Assembly: GCA_028571685.1 (NCBI GenBank)
Contig: CM053141.1
Location: 69,363,833 to 69,427,832 of the forward strand
DNA from: Heterohyrax brucei
Taxonomy: Eukaryota; Chordata; Mammalia; Hyracoidea; Procaviidae
DNA: 64,000 nucleotides
Reading direction: 5' to 3'
Shown: positions 37,548 through 49,049 of the stretch, in pieces
Layout: each line of letters begins with the position of its first letter
How positions within the stretch are numbered: the stretch's first letter is position 1
The notes under the pieces: generated by a model
The model's database searches: none
What the model was told of the DNA's origin: nothing
The model's input: only the letters and a program-made list of their open reading frames with translations
Position numbers and translations under genes: made by a program

Positions 37548-37733
37548 CCATAGGTTTCCAGATGGCACAAATGCTTAAGCACTAGACTACCAGCTAAAGG
37601 TTGGCAGTTCACACCCACCCATAAACACACTATTCCTAAAAGTTCACAGACTTGACAACCCTAGGCACAAGTTTCAGCCTGTACACATAGAGTTGTCAAC
37701 TTCACAGCGACCAAAAGCAACAACATTTTGCCC
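37548..37733 (+). mobile_element. AfroSINE, opposite orientation to its neighbour
   Basis: tRNA-like head at the left ('ggcacaaatgcttaagcac', box B-like 'ggttggcagttcacaccc') and the 'tagagttgtcaacttcacag' end. It lies 40 bp from the inverted AfroSINE before it, so the two can pair. Confidence 0.8.
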
Positions 37734-37739
37734 ATTAAC

Positions 37740-39135
37740 TGGGCTTCCATTGGACTGCTTTCTGTCTCTTTGTATTGTTCTTTCAGTCAGGTCATTTTTT
37801 TCTGTTTCTTTTTCTAACTTGTAACCTTTTGTTGAAAGGGACATTTAAATATTAACTGTGGTAACTCCAGAACTAAAATTCTTTTCCTGCCCTAAGGACT
37901 GCAAATGTGTCATTTCCCCCTAACCACTGAAGACTATAACAGTCTATCTTCTCAGGAACTACTTCTAACTATTGTTAAAACAAGGACCCTCTAAAACGTG
38001 TGCAGACACCAAGGACTCAGATCCATAGCCCAAGTTCTCCTAATGTTTTCAAGGAGGAGAAAAACAAACAGTAGAATACACAAACTGATTCTTCCACTCC
38101 TCAGGGACTGCTGTTATTACTTGATGTAGGCTGTACTCAATGGTTTAGTACCTTTTCTAAGGGTTTTGGAAAGTGTTCAATTCTGATCTCTATGCATTCA
38201 GTCAGTGGCCAGATTGATTCCAATAGAAGCCCTCTGGCCCTCTAGATATGCTGGTAGAAACATGGTGCCAAGAAACAGCCCAAATTTCCACAATCACCTG
38301 AGCTGTTCAGGGTATCTACTGACCAAAGCATCTGCACAAATTCTGCAACCCCCAAAACATTGGGGATAATGTGCATTCTGCCTTCTCTGGTACCAGTAAG
38401 CCACTTGATACATGTGATTCACCTAAGAAAGTTCATCAACTTATTCCTTCATTGAACACTTCTCTGGTTGAGTTAACTTCCTTATCCGTTTCTATTGTCC
38501 CAAAAGAGTTAATTCCAAGAGCTCTTTCCTAAGCAACAGATAATTTAGAGGAGCAAACTTTTGGAACTTCCCAATCCCCATTTTGCCTAATTATATTTTC
38601 CTTTTATAGTTCTAACTTTTACAACAAACTCTCAGGCAGGCCCTTCTCACACAGCCCTTGGAAGCCTATTTTTCACAACCACTGCAAACTATTCCTGGTT
38701 GGATCACAGAATTTGGATCCTGCAAGTGTCTTGCGAACTCCAATCTTGTGGTACTGCAAAGGCTGGCTATTCCATGACTGCTGCACCAACTCAACTCTGA
38801 CAGTAGCTCCCAGACAAAAATGAAGACTTACACACAACACTCCAACAGCAAAACATACCACAGTCCTGCACCAAAGGAGAGACAGTTTGCAGTTCACAGC
38901 AGGCTACAACAGGTCTATCACAGCCCCCACTGCTGGTGTTAGAGCAGGAGATGAGGAACAGTGTATATGATAAAGACACATTTTTTTTAATCATGCTACC
39001 TTTAGATGCTATAATTCTTTAACTGTTTTCCAGAGTTCTGAATTCATTAGTTTCAACACACCATTTCAGTTTTTGTTGTGAGAAGATGGCAACATTCAGA
39101 TGGTTATGCTGCCTTTTTGCCTTAAACAAAAACCA
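37740..39135. other. Intron 3 sequence, probably 5' part of the old minus-strand L1
   Basis: 37780-37930 resembles an old L1 5' region. The rest to 39135 holds no gene I recognise. Open frames near 38700-38990 are short and without known motifs. Confidence 0.4.
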
Positions 39136-39140
39136 GACCA

Positions 39141-39333
39141 AACACATTGCTATCACGGTGATTTTGATTCACACTGATCCTGTAGGATAGAGTAGAACTC
39201 TCCCAGAGTATCCAAGGCTGTAATCTTTACAGAAGCAGGTGCTACATCTTTCTTCTATGTAGCAACTGGGGTTTAAATTACTGGCCTTTCAGTTGGCAAC
39301 CAAACAGATAACCACAATGCCACCAGGGCTCCC
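39141..39333 (-). mobile_element. AfroSINE
   Basis: 'ctgatcctgtaggatagag', 'gtagcaactggggtttaaa' and 'atgccaccagggctccc' mark a complete, diverged copy. Confidence 0.85.
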
Positions 39334-40034
39334 ATTTTTGTGTTGTCGCTGCTAGGTGTCATGAGTCACTTCTGACTCACTTACCCTGCATATAACAGAA
39401 TGAAACAGTGCCAGTCCTGAACCATTCTCACAATCGCTGCTTGCCTGACCCATTGTTGCAGTCACTATGTAAATCCATCTCGCTGAAGGTCTCCCTCTTT
39501 CTCAATAACTCAGTACTTTACCAAGTGCCATGGACTGAACTGTGTCTCCTAAAAACATACCATGATTCCCAGTACTGTACGGCTGCCCTCCTTTGTGACT
39601 AACATAATTTTCCAATGTACTGTAAATCCCAATCCTTGACTGTTGTCAAGGAACAAGATGTAGGGTGGGATGTAATACCCTTACCCACATCGCATCCCTA
39701 ATTCAACATAATGGGTGTTTCCCTGGGGTGGGACTTGTAGCACTTTTTATTTTACAAGAAATAAGAGAAAAGGGAAACTTGGAGACCTAATACCACCAAA
39801 AAAGCACTGTCATGGGCAGGATACATCCTTTGGACCTGGGGTCCCTATGCATTAGAAACTCCCAGTCTAGGGGAAGACTGATGACAAGAACCCTCCTCCA
39901 GAGCCAGCAGGGAAAATTTTCCCCCACAGCTGACACCCTGATTTTTGACTTTTAGCCTACTGGACTGTGACAACATAACATTTTTCTTTGTTAAAGCCAT
40001 CCACTTGTGGTATTTCTGTTATAGTATTACTAGA

Positions 40035-40086
40035 TTACTAGTCACTATGAGTTGGAAATGACTCTATGGCAACTAACAAAAACAGA
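40035..40086 (+). mobile_element. AfroSINE tail fragment within the 5' LTR
   Basis: 'cactatgagttggaaatgac' followed by 'tggcaactaacaaaaacag' is the AfroSINE 3' end. The LTR 3' end occurs both before and after it. Confidence 0.6.
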
Positions 40087-41495
40087 CTGCAAGAATAAAC
40101 TTCTCTTTGCTAATGCCATTCACTTGTGCTATTTCTGTTACAGTGGCACTAAATGACTAAAGCAGAATTTGGTACTGGGAGCACAATGCTGCTCAAACAC
40201 ATAACTAAAATGTAGAAGTGGTTTAAAAGCTGTGAATAGATGGAGAACTCAGAAGGAAATGAGGAGAGCTGTTCGTCGGATACTGTGCAGACCACAAGAG
40301 GCAGAGGGCAGAGAACTGGCAGTAGCAGAACCAAGAGATCAGCGAGTGACAATGCTGAAGTCAACCCAGGGAGTGAGAGAGTTCAGTGCCCTTGTGCAGG
40401 AGGCTTCCTGGCAGAGTGGAGTTCCCTCCAAGCACTTATCAGTGAAGTTAAGCTTGCTGACCTACAGAGCAAGAGAGCTGAGAGTCCTCCAGGGAAACTC
40501 TTCTTGTGGAGTGAGGTAGCTGCAGACACTTGTCAGTGGAGCTTCAAATCTTTGGAACACTTGTCTCAGCATGGCAGACACACGCAGTAATGCCTGAAAG
40601 GCCAAGAATCAGGACGCAGAAGCTGAAGAGACAAGGAACACAGGAAGTCAAGCTGTCTCCGTCTCAAAGAGTATATCCACAACCTTTGGGTTTCAAAGGG
40701 TGTAGCCACAGTCTCTGGTATTTCTAAGGGTGCAGACACCACTCAGATGGACTAGGTGAATGGTGCGTATAAAGTCAAGGGAGCAGAGTTGCTGTCCCAG
40801 CAGGTCAGGAAGGTGGAGCTGAAGCTCAGGGACAACGGGTTTCCACCCAGAATCAGGAGAGTGTGGCAAATCCCAAGTATCTGGAGGCCAGGGCCATTAT
40901 TTTCCAAAGCCTTGAGGGCTGACATAATGTGTTCTGCTGACTTTCCTGATGCTGTTATCTCTCTGTCTCTCCAATTTCTACCATCTGTAATGGAAGTATC
41001 TAGCCTATGCCTGTTTAACCACTGTACTTTGGAAGCAATTAATTTGCATTCAGATTTTAGATGGAAGAGGAATTTTTGGATTTTGGACTTTGACTAGATT
41101 TAAGACTTTTGTTGTGACAGGATGGGGTGAATGTACTTTACATGTGGCATGGATATAAATTTGGGGGCCAAAGGTTAGAATGTCACAGACTGACTTGCAT
41201 CCTCCCAAAAATGTGTCAACTCTGATAGGCCATGATTCCCAGTATTGTGGGGTTGTCTTTCATTTACATCCCTGATCCAAAATACAGGGAGTTTCCCTGG
41301 AGTGTAGCTTGGACCACCTTTTATCTCATAAGAGGTGAAAGGAAAAAGAAGCCAGCAGAGTTAGGACCTCACACTACCAAGGAAGCAGAGCACATCCTTT
41401 GGATTTGGAGTTCTTGCATGAAGTTCCTAGTCCAGAGGAAGACTGATGACTAGGACCTTCTTCCAGAGCCAAGAGAAAGCCTTCCCCTGGAAGTG

Positions 41496-41988
41496 TGTCA
41501 TGGATTAAATTATGTTTCCAAAAAAGTCTGTGTAGCCATTTAGCTAGGCCATGACTCTGGGTATTGTGTGATATCCCTACTGTGGTAAACCCTGCCTCTA
41601 TGATGTTAATGAGGGTGAATGTGCTACAGTTGAGGAGGAGGGGCAGGACATAATGTGTGGGACTGTACTGTGCGGCATGCAGAGCTGTCTTGGGACATAA
41701 AAGGGAGACGAGCTGAGATTTGGGGACCACATACCACCAAGAAGCACTGCCTAATGCTGATTAGGTCCTTTGAAAAGGAGCGGGGTCCCTGCACCCCCAA
41801 AGCATCCAATCCAGGGGAAGACTGACAACGAGGACCTTCCTTGAGTGCCAGCAGAAAAAGTCTTCCCCTGGCGCTCATACCCTGAGTTTGGACTTCCAGC
41901 TTACAGGACCATAACTAATAAAATTTCTCTTTTAAAAGTCATCCATTTGTGGTTATTTCTGTTAAAGCAGCACTAGATAACTAAGACA
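41496..41988 (+). mobile_element. MaLR-like LTR nested inside the 3' LTR (fossil)
   Basis: Starts TGTCATGGATTAAATTATG and ends CTAGATAACTAAGACA. The host LTR's sequence breaks off just before and resumes after ('ctgacatcctgatctagac'). It is a later insertion of a related subfamily. Confidence 0.8.
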
Positions 41989-43290
41989 ATCTGACATCCT
42001 GATCTAGACTACCAGACTATGAGAGAATAAACTTGTTTGTTAAAGCCACCGACTTACATTCTGTTACAGAAGTAGTAGATGACTAAGACACCAAGCATAA
42101 CATTTTTCTCCAAGGACTGATTCCTCCAGATAATACTTCCAAGGTACATAGACGACAGCTCACATTCCTTGCTTCCAAGACAGACTTATTCATTCTGCTG
42201 ACAGTCCATGGTATATTCAACATTCTTTGCCAACACCTTAATTCAAAGATACTGATACTTTAGTCTTCTTTATTCAACGTTCAGCTTTCACATACATACG
42301 AGATGACAGAAACACTAAACTGCATGGCTTAGGTCACATGCACTTTAATTCTCAAAGTGGTATCTTTGCTCTTTAACACTTCATTCAATGAGAACTTTTG
42401 GAGATTTACCCAATGTAATACGTCACTTCATAACTTGACTACTGTTGCGATGGGTGTTGACTGAAGATTCAAATAAAATAAAATCCTTGACAACTTTAAT
42501 CTTTTTGAAAGATCTTCAGTAAAATTTTACTTACATGTTATATTAATGATTATGTTCAACAATTTCTGCATTTACTTGGATCGCTATTCTTTCGAATGAG
42601 CACAACTATTGACCTCTTCCAGTCAGTTAGCTAGAGAGCCGTCTTCCAAATTGCCTGGCATAGACAAGCGAGCACCCCCGCACTGCTCTATCTGTTGAAA
42701 CATCTCAGTTGGTATTCCACCAATCACTGGTACACTGTTCCTCACCAATGCTTTCAGTACACCTTAGACTTCTTCCATCAGTACCATCAGTTTTTCATAG
42801 CATGTCATCTCCTGGAATGGCTAAATTTTGACAAACTCTTTTTGGTACAATGACTTGGTGTATTTCTTCCACCTTCCTTCCTGTGTCATTCAACATTTTC
42901 TCTCCAGAACCCTTCAGTATTGCCACCTGAGGCTTGAATTTTTCCTTAAGTTGTTTCGGCCTGAAAACTATCAAGTGTGTTCTTTCATTTTGGTTTCCTA
43001 ACTCCAGGTCCTTGCACATTCCATTAATATTTTACTCTGCTTCTTGAGCTGCCCTTTGAAATCTTTTCTTCAGTTATTTTACTTCACCATTTCTTATGTT
43101 TCCTTTAACCATTCTACATTGAACAGTAAGTTTCAGAGTCTTTTTCTTTTAGTCTTCTTAGTGACTTCTTGCTTTCTTCATATACATGATGTCCTTGGTA
43201 TCATTCAGTAACTCATCTGGTCTTTGGTCATTTGCCTTATGCCCACTCATATTATTCTCACTGATTCTCTTTTAAAATAAAGAAATCATA

Positions 43291-44060
43291 ATCTAATAGA
43301 GGAGAAGTAAAAATCCATCTCTTTATTTTCTTCCCTTGACAGTAAATGTGGTTTGGAAGTTAACTGCCAAACTTATTACCTATTATTTACTAAAATCATT
43401 CTTATATCCCAAACTAAGAAAGCTCCACTCTCCATTGTATGAACTATGCAGACAATCTGTTAAATATTAGAAATGTATTTTAATCCATGTGAAAGAAATT
43501 CTTTCTAATATTAATAGGTATCTACCTTTCCAGATAAAGGAAGTACCTGTTACATGTGATGTAACCTTTTCTTGAAAACACTTAACAGCAGTTATTCTGT
43601 CAGCAGCTACTGTCACCTTTAAAGTGTTTTTGCCTGTACTGTAAAGGGTCTCTTTCACAGAGTTTTCCAGGGACAGTTCTACTATTGAAGTTGGAGGTGT
43701 TCCTATTTCTTTCTTTCCTTGCCCTTTACTGTTGATCAACTGACTTTCTTTTATATCCTCTGCTCCAATGTAGTTTCTACATTCTTTCTACTCTTCCATA
43801 TTTTTATTCCTTACTTTATCCTTTGATACAACTGACACAAGGAGAACATATTATAGACATAATATAATCTGGCAAAGCATTTTCAGTGAATTTATGTTTG
43901 GATTTACTATTGTTCTCTTGGGAACACTGCTGCCTTCAGAACTGCAGTGTAAAATAGTAACATTATAGTTACATTTCTAGAAATATGCCTGCAGAATCAA
44001 GTGCAGATACATTGTGCTTTAAAAGAAAATAAAAGAAAAAAATCATGATCATAAATACTT
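43291..44060. other. Intron 3 sequence beside exon 3; nothing recognised
   Basis: AT-rich, no known repeat seen. A minus-strand open frame of 90 residues (43467-43739) has no motif I recognise. Confidence 0.5.
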
Positions 44061-44079
44061 CACCAAGTTCAACCAATAC

Positions 44080-44201
44080 CTCTCCAGATATCCCAATGGC
44101 TTCTTCTGCAGCTCCATACTGACCAATATGTCCATTCTGCAGTCGTTCTAACAGCTCCAACAAAGCAAAATTTTTTTTCAATCCCCAGACACCTGAATCT
44201 C
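44080..44201 (-). CDS. TRIM23: TRIM23 coding exon 3 (RING to B-box linker)
   Basis: Acceptor TTCTAG, then GA GAT TCA completes the split glycine from exon 2 and gives DSGVWGLKKNFALLELLERL through AAEEAIGISGE (40 residues). The donor is GAG|GTATTG, phase 0. It links RING to the first B-box and is leucine rich (FALLELLERLQNG). The sequence matches human except for a few changes such as QNGH for QNGP and EEA for EES. Confidence 0.96.
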
Positions 44202-44734
44202 CTAGAATATAACCCAAAAAAGCTACATTTAACAGAAGTGTCAATTGTCTTACCCCATGCTTCAACAATTTTTAAGTTATACAGTTTAATCATTAATGTA
44301 CTAACTTTAAAACTTCAAATTTTCTCCATTTTCATTTTGTTGTAAGTTGTCTTTTTAATATTTTCTTTCAAAAAACACATAGAAGTACCCTTCAGAATTC
44401 CAAGTAGAAAAACACTTTAAAGTTACAATATTTTTCTGTCATTTAATTTTAAAAATTCTATTTGGTCACTCACTTTACTACTTATATGAAAATTTGGACT
44501 TGCAAGTATTTTTTTCTACAGCAGCCTACAGTAAGAGATAGTTTTTACACTGTAACCCAAGACAACATACACATCTATAACTGAAACAAATATTTCACAT
44601 AGCATATTTTTTTGGAAAAAAATGTTTACCCTGACAGTGTACAGTGTACTGATATTTTTTATTCCATTTCTTTTTTAAAAAATGGTGTTTATTAAGTTAT
44701 ACAGTTTAAATTGACTTTATGACTTTTTCCATTG

Positions 44735-45215
44735 TGGTGTTGCTACAACACAAAATATCATAAGTAGATGGCTTTAACAAAGAGATTTATTTCCACACAG
44801 AAAAGTAGGCTGAAAGTCCAAATTCAGGGTGTCAGCTCCAAGGGAAGGCTTTCTCTCTCTCTCTCTGTTAGCTCTGGAAGAAGGTCCTTCTACTCACTCT
44901 TCCCTTGGACTGAGAACTTCAGATACACAGGGACTCCTAGGCTAAAGGATACACTCAGCTCCAGGTGCTTCTGTCCCAGAGCTATGAGGTCCCCAAATCT
45001 CTCTCCTCACTCTCCTTTTTGTATTTCAAGAGATGACTTCAAGACAAAATGCCAGCTTATAAACTGAGTTCCACCTCACTAAGACAACCGCCCCCTCCTC
45101 CCATTAACATCATACAGGCAGGATGTACGACACACATGAAAATCACACAATACCAGGAATCACGGCCCAACCAAACTGATACACATTTTTGAGGGGCACA
45201 ATTCAACCTATGGCA
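44735..45215 (-). mobile_element. MaLR-like LTR (fossil), minus strand
   Basis: 'agatggctttaacaaagag', 'ctgaaagtccaaattcaggg' and the right end 'ggggcacaattcaacctatg'. Solo copy in intron 2. Confidence 0.75.
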
Positions 45216-46090
45216 ATGAAGAAGTGAGTTATGACCCACATTTGAAAATCATGGTACTAAAGATACACTTCAACCTAAAAGACTCTAAGAGCTTTCTAAG
45301 TAAAGAGCCAGAGATACTTTCTTCACCTCTTCTCTCACCTGTACCAGTAAATGATTCACCTTTCTCTCACACAAATATACAGAGCCTCAAACCAAAGTAA
45401 GACAACAGCAGATAAAACTGCAAGCCTATCTGAGTCAGGCCCAAGCTTCTCTTTTCCAGCACTTACCACGTAATTCTACATAAGTGTGTGTATGTCCCAT
45501 TGCATGCACTCTCTCTCTCACACACACATACAAACACACACACACACGAACACACCTTTCCTGAACTTATAAACAAAACCAAATCCTTTGGCAGTTAGAA
45601 GAAATACTTATCTGTTAGACGGTGTGCAGAAGTTAACAAATTTCATTTGATACACAGTTGCTATCTAATACAGTGTCCTTAAATGTATATATAAAAGGAT
45701 AATAAGGCCACTGGCTGGAAGGGATCCCCTTCCTCTTGGTTCTTGTTTTCTAAAAGAGGAACCCTTTCCTCTTGTGCATCTCAAAAAAAAACAAACAAAC
45801 CCTTCACACAAGTGCAAATGTCTATCCTCCTCTCTAGCTTGTTTGACCTCGTTTCCCAAGTACCTTCATGAAGCCCACCCAATATTCCTCCTCAACTTTG
45901 CCACCCCAAAAAGGCTTTCTTCTTAAATGTTTTAAGTTTTTTACCCATATTCTGTAACAGCCTGAGTTACGTCCACTCCACTATTATAAAGGTTAAGAAG
46001 CACACTAAACGAGTCCTTTATTTAAGATTGTTTTTTGATTAAAAAAACTGACTTGAATCATAAACTTCCACTTAGCCACCCCCCACCCCC
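45216..46090. other. Intron 2 stretch with a CA microsatellite
   Basis: 45505-45555 is an imperfect CA/CT-rich microsatellite. Elsewhere no gene or repeat recognised. Confidence 0.55.
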
Positions 46091-46092
46091 CC

Positions 46093-46165
46093 AAAAACCC
46101 ATTGCCGTTGAGTAGATTCTGATTTGCGGCAATCCTGTAAGACAGAGTAGAACTGAGCAGGGCGG
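46093..46165 (-). mobile_element. AfroSINE fragment
   Basis: 'ccattgccgttgagtagatt' and 'aagacagagtagaactgagc'; the head is missing. Confidence 0.75.
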
Positions 46166-46169
46166 AAGG

Positions 46170-46520
46170 CTAAAGCCATAGAGAGATGTGACTGTGAGTA
46201 CAGCTGACAAAGAGGCTGCACTGACGGAAGAACTGTATTCTAAGTGTTCCTGAGCCTGAACTGTTGTGTGTTATATCCCTCATAAGCCCCATTATTCTGA
46301 GTACTCTCTGCGAGTTCTATGTGGCCACTGCAGTGAATTATTGCAGCCAGCATAGAAGAAGAGAGTGCCATGGGAGGGATGGTTGGTATCAGAACTGGTA
46401 ATGATGATGGAGAGAGAGAGAGAAGTCTGATCTCCACGTCATGGGAATCAGCCTTGGGTTGTTGATCTTGATCTTCCCTACCCCAGTCCAGTGAAATGTA
46501 AGGTCAGATAACAATAGCCC
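46170..46520 (+). mobile_element. LTR 3' part, same family as the LTR at 49.2-50.3 kb (fossil)
   Basis: Shares 'gagttctatgtggccactg', 'gtgccatgggagggatgg' and 'atgggaatcagccttgggt' with 50090-50250. Family name unknown; probably endogenous retroviral. Confidence 0.55.
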
Positions 46521-47020
46521 TGTCATGGGTTGAATTGTGTCCCCCCCCAAAACAGGTGTAACCACGTGGCTGGGCCACGATTCCCAGTATCTTGTGACTG
46601 TCCTCCATTTTGTGGTTTTCCTATGACTGTATGTTAAAGGATTAGGGTGGGGCTGTAAATCCCTTCATAGGATCACCTCCCTGCTCCACTGCAAAGGAAA
46701 TTTCCCTGGAGTATGGCTTGCCCCACCCTTAATCCTTTCATCCTGCAGGAGATAAAAGGAAAGAGAAGCAAGCAGAGAACTGGGAACATCACATCATCAA
46801 GCAACCAGACGGGAGGTTTCTGCACCAAGATGCTCCCTGGACAAAGACTGATGCAATACTGGACTTTCCTACAGAGCCAACAAGGGGGAAAGCCTTTCCC
46901 TGGAGCAGACATCCTGAATTTCAACTTGTAGACTACTGGACTGTGTACGAATAAACCTTCCTTTGTCAAAGCCATCCACTCTGTGGTATTTCTGTCAGAG
47001 CAGCCCTAGGTAACTAAAAC
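46521..47020 (+). mobile_element. MaLR-like LTR (fossil)
   Basis: TGTCATGGGTTGAATTGTGT start, 'attcccagtatcttgtgac', 'actctgtggtatttctgtca' and 'aactaaaaca' end. The clearest solo copy of this family here. Confidence 0.8.
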
Positions 47021-47253
47021 AACTTCCATGGCATTTTATACAATATTGAACATAAACATATCAGAAGAAGTAAAATTAGTAGCCATCATTGGATGAGTTT
47101 ATATTTATAAAACTATTGACACCTTAATAGAAATCCAGGCTTTTGGAAATCTCTTTGTAATTTTATTACTTTAAATATCAAGTGGGAAGAAACTCATTAC
47201 TTTCTACTACATGCACATTTTAAAATATTAAATATATATATATTTTTTCATAC

Positions 47254-47416
47254 CTAGGTCAGTCACTTGTCGATCAAAGGGGCAACGGATGGCTCTTCCA
47301 TGAAGAGGTAGACGGGTGAGACAGTCATGACAGACTGTGTGGCCACAAAGCAGAAGACGAGGAACTTTGTCTCCTTGCAAAGAAAAAACATCTTCACACA
47401 CCCCACACTCCAGCAC
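47254..47416 (-). CDS. TRIM23: TRIM23 coding exon 2 (RING domain)
   Basis: Encodes 54 residues plus one base, starting VLECGVCEDVF right after an ATATTAG acceptor and ending FDRQVTDL with donor G|GTATGA. It contains the whole RING finger: in protein numbering the visible zinc ligands are C31, C34, C51, H53, C56, C59, C72 and an aspartate at 75 (CPFD). This domain recruits the E2 enzyme for ubiquitin transfer. All ligands are present. The first codon is GTG, which could be mistaken for an alternative start, but it directly follows the splice acceptor. Confidence 0.97.
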
Positions 47417-48295
47417 CTAATATTTGGAAAGAGAACATGTACATTTTTAATGACTTTAAAAGCATACATATTTTAGGTTAGCAAAAAGTGATCTAATATA
47501 CCGAATTATCATTGTTAGACAAATTATTCCTCCATGGGAAAAAAATTTGTCGTAAAACCTTAAACTCCTTTTTAGTCACTCCATATGACAGACCTTTCCA
47601 AAATTACATCATAGTAAAATCTCCCTAGAATATCGACTGTTTGGGAGCCAGATAATAAATATAAATGAATACTGTCTTCATTGTCTGAAAACGGTGACTA
47701 GACCTGTGTGACACCTGGATCTGTAACAAGAACACAGAAGTAAAACAAAGTTAACTTCTTATGCAATTTCTCTCCAACTGTCTAAACTTCAGTAAGCCAT
47801 CATTAATTTCGACTAAAATAATTGGAAATTTCTGTTAGGATGACAATTTGCCTTTATAAATGATAAAGAACTTGTTAAGAAAAAGACTACAAGTAATTTT
47901 CAAGTATTTTCCAGTATTTGTTTACATCATGTAAAGACAAGAAAACTAATAAATTTAGGCTTAAATTTCAATTTCTTGTTCTCCATAAATAAATATGGGC
48001 CTGTGTTTAAAAATGCTTTGTCCATCTAGCTTCAATTACAGATAAATGACTTACTCAAGACCACATAGTCAAGTGAAAAATGCCACAAAAATTGGTATAT
48101 TCTAATACCCCAGTCTATGAGTTAATGTTAATAGTCAACAAACTATTTTATAGCAACATAACAACTGTGGTACTTATATTGCTAAATATATCTCATATGT
48201 TATACAATTTTAATCAATACTTTAAAATACCGAAACTCTACTCCAAATTGCACCTCTAACTCATGTGTCTGGCATTTGAGACCTGCTACAATATG
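47417..48295. other. Intron 1 sequence without recognised feature
   Basis: AT-rich, no open frame of note, no repeat recognised. Confidence 0.5.
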
Positions 48296-48299
48296 GTCC

Positions 48300-48480
48300 C
48301 TGCACTATGATACAGCACTCAGCTGCCAACTGAAAAGTCAGCAGTTTGAATCCACCAGTGCGGCCACGGGAGAAAGCCCTGGCCACCTGCTCTCATAAAA
48401 ATAACAGCCAAGGAAACCCTATGGGGCAGCTCTACTCTGCCTTTTAGGGTCATTATGTGTTGAAATCAACAGCACACAAA
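48300..48480 (+). mobile_element. AfroSINE
   Basis: tRNA-like head 'cagcactcagctgccaactg' with box B-like 'gcagtttgaatccacc', then 'ccctatggggcagctctac' and 'atgtgttgaaatcaacagc'. Confidence 0.88.
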
Positions 48481-49049
48481 AACAGCACTCACTTCATAAT
48501 CAAGCCCTCTAGATCTTACGGTCCACTGACAACTTCTAGTTCCCCGAATGGCGACTGTTTAAATGCCTCTTTGTTTTTAAACTAATGCAGAGAAGACAGT
48601 AAGTAGATATTTTTCTACTAGATCTTTCTTTACTTTTAATAAACCACCCTATTCTTAAACATCTCAGGCCTACCTACTTCTCATTCCAACTGAATGGCCA
48701 ATCATTCATTCTTTGTTCTCTCATGTCCCCTGCTCCAATGTCCAACAAAATAAAAAATTAAGAATGTTTCAGCTATAACTGTTAGGACTTTCCTTCCCCG
48801 AGTAAGCACAATGAAAGGGTAGCATAAATAAATAAAGCCAGTGTGGAAATAAGACTAAATCATTACAATTTTACTTAACTCTGAAATTTGGCCTCATGCT
48901 TGAAATGCAAGTATCTTTCACTAAAAATAAACTTTTATTTCATAACTGCTTGCTGCCCAGTATGGTTCAATAGAAGTCTAAACATAAACACAAAACCAAA
49001 GCCAGTGCCGCTGATTCCATTCCGACTCATAGCAACCCTACACACAGTT

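Larger units (their letters stand above)
39526..42090 (+). mobile_element. MaLR-like LTR element, complete in outline (fossil), with CCAAG duplication
   Basis: 5' LTR about 39526-40163, internal region about 40164-41177, 3' LTR from 41178 to 42090. The element is flanked by CCAAG on both sides (39521-39525 and 42091-42095), the 5-bp target duplication expected for this class, and both sides fit one uninterrupted RTE. The 5' LTR carries a 50-bp AfroSINE tail and a repeated 3' end. The 3' LTR is split by a related LTR. The internal region begins like other MaLR interiors ('gaatttggtactgggagc'). It is broken; age is between the RTE and the nested LTR. Confidence 0.82.
39341..43290 (-). mobile_element. 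RTE-type LINE split by a MaLR-like element
   Basis: The left piece, 39341-39525, has 'gtcatgagtcacttctgac' and 'cagtgccagtcctgaacca'. The right piece, 42091-43290, resumes at exactly the expected place ('ccaagcataacatttttctc') and runs to 'cttcttagtgacttcttgc'. The 42795-43019 minus frame is part of the region upstream of the RT. The middle (RT active site) is deleted near 42490. All RTE copies in the window share this orientation. Confidence 0.88.

Noticed and set aside
40232-40590. Overlapping 95- and 116-residue plus-strand frames
   Set aside because: They lie inside the internal region of the MaLR-like fossil and I see no host-gene motif.
45505-45555. Regular short repeats considered as a possible CRISPR-like or satellite array
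   Set aside because: Plain CA/CT microsatellite.
47228-47416. RING exon read as a small independent 62-residue protein starting at 47416
   Set aside because: The first codon is GTG directly after a splice acceptor and the frame joins exons 1 and 3 perfectly; it is TRIM23 exon 2.
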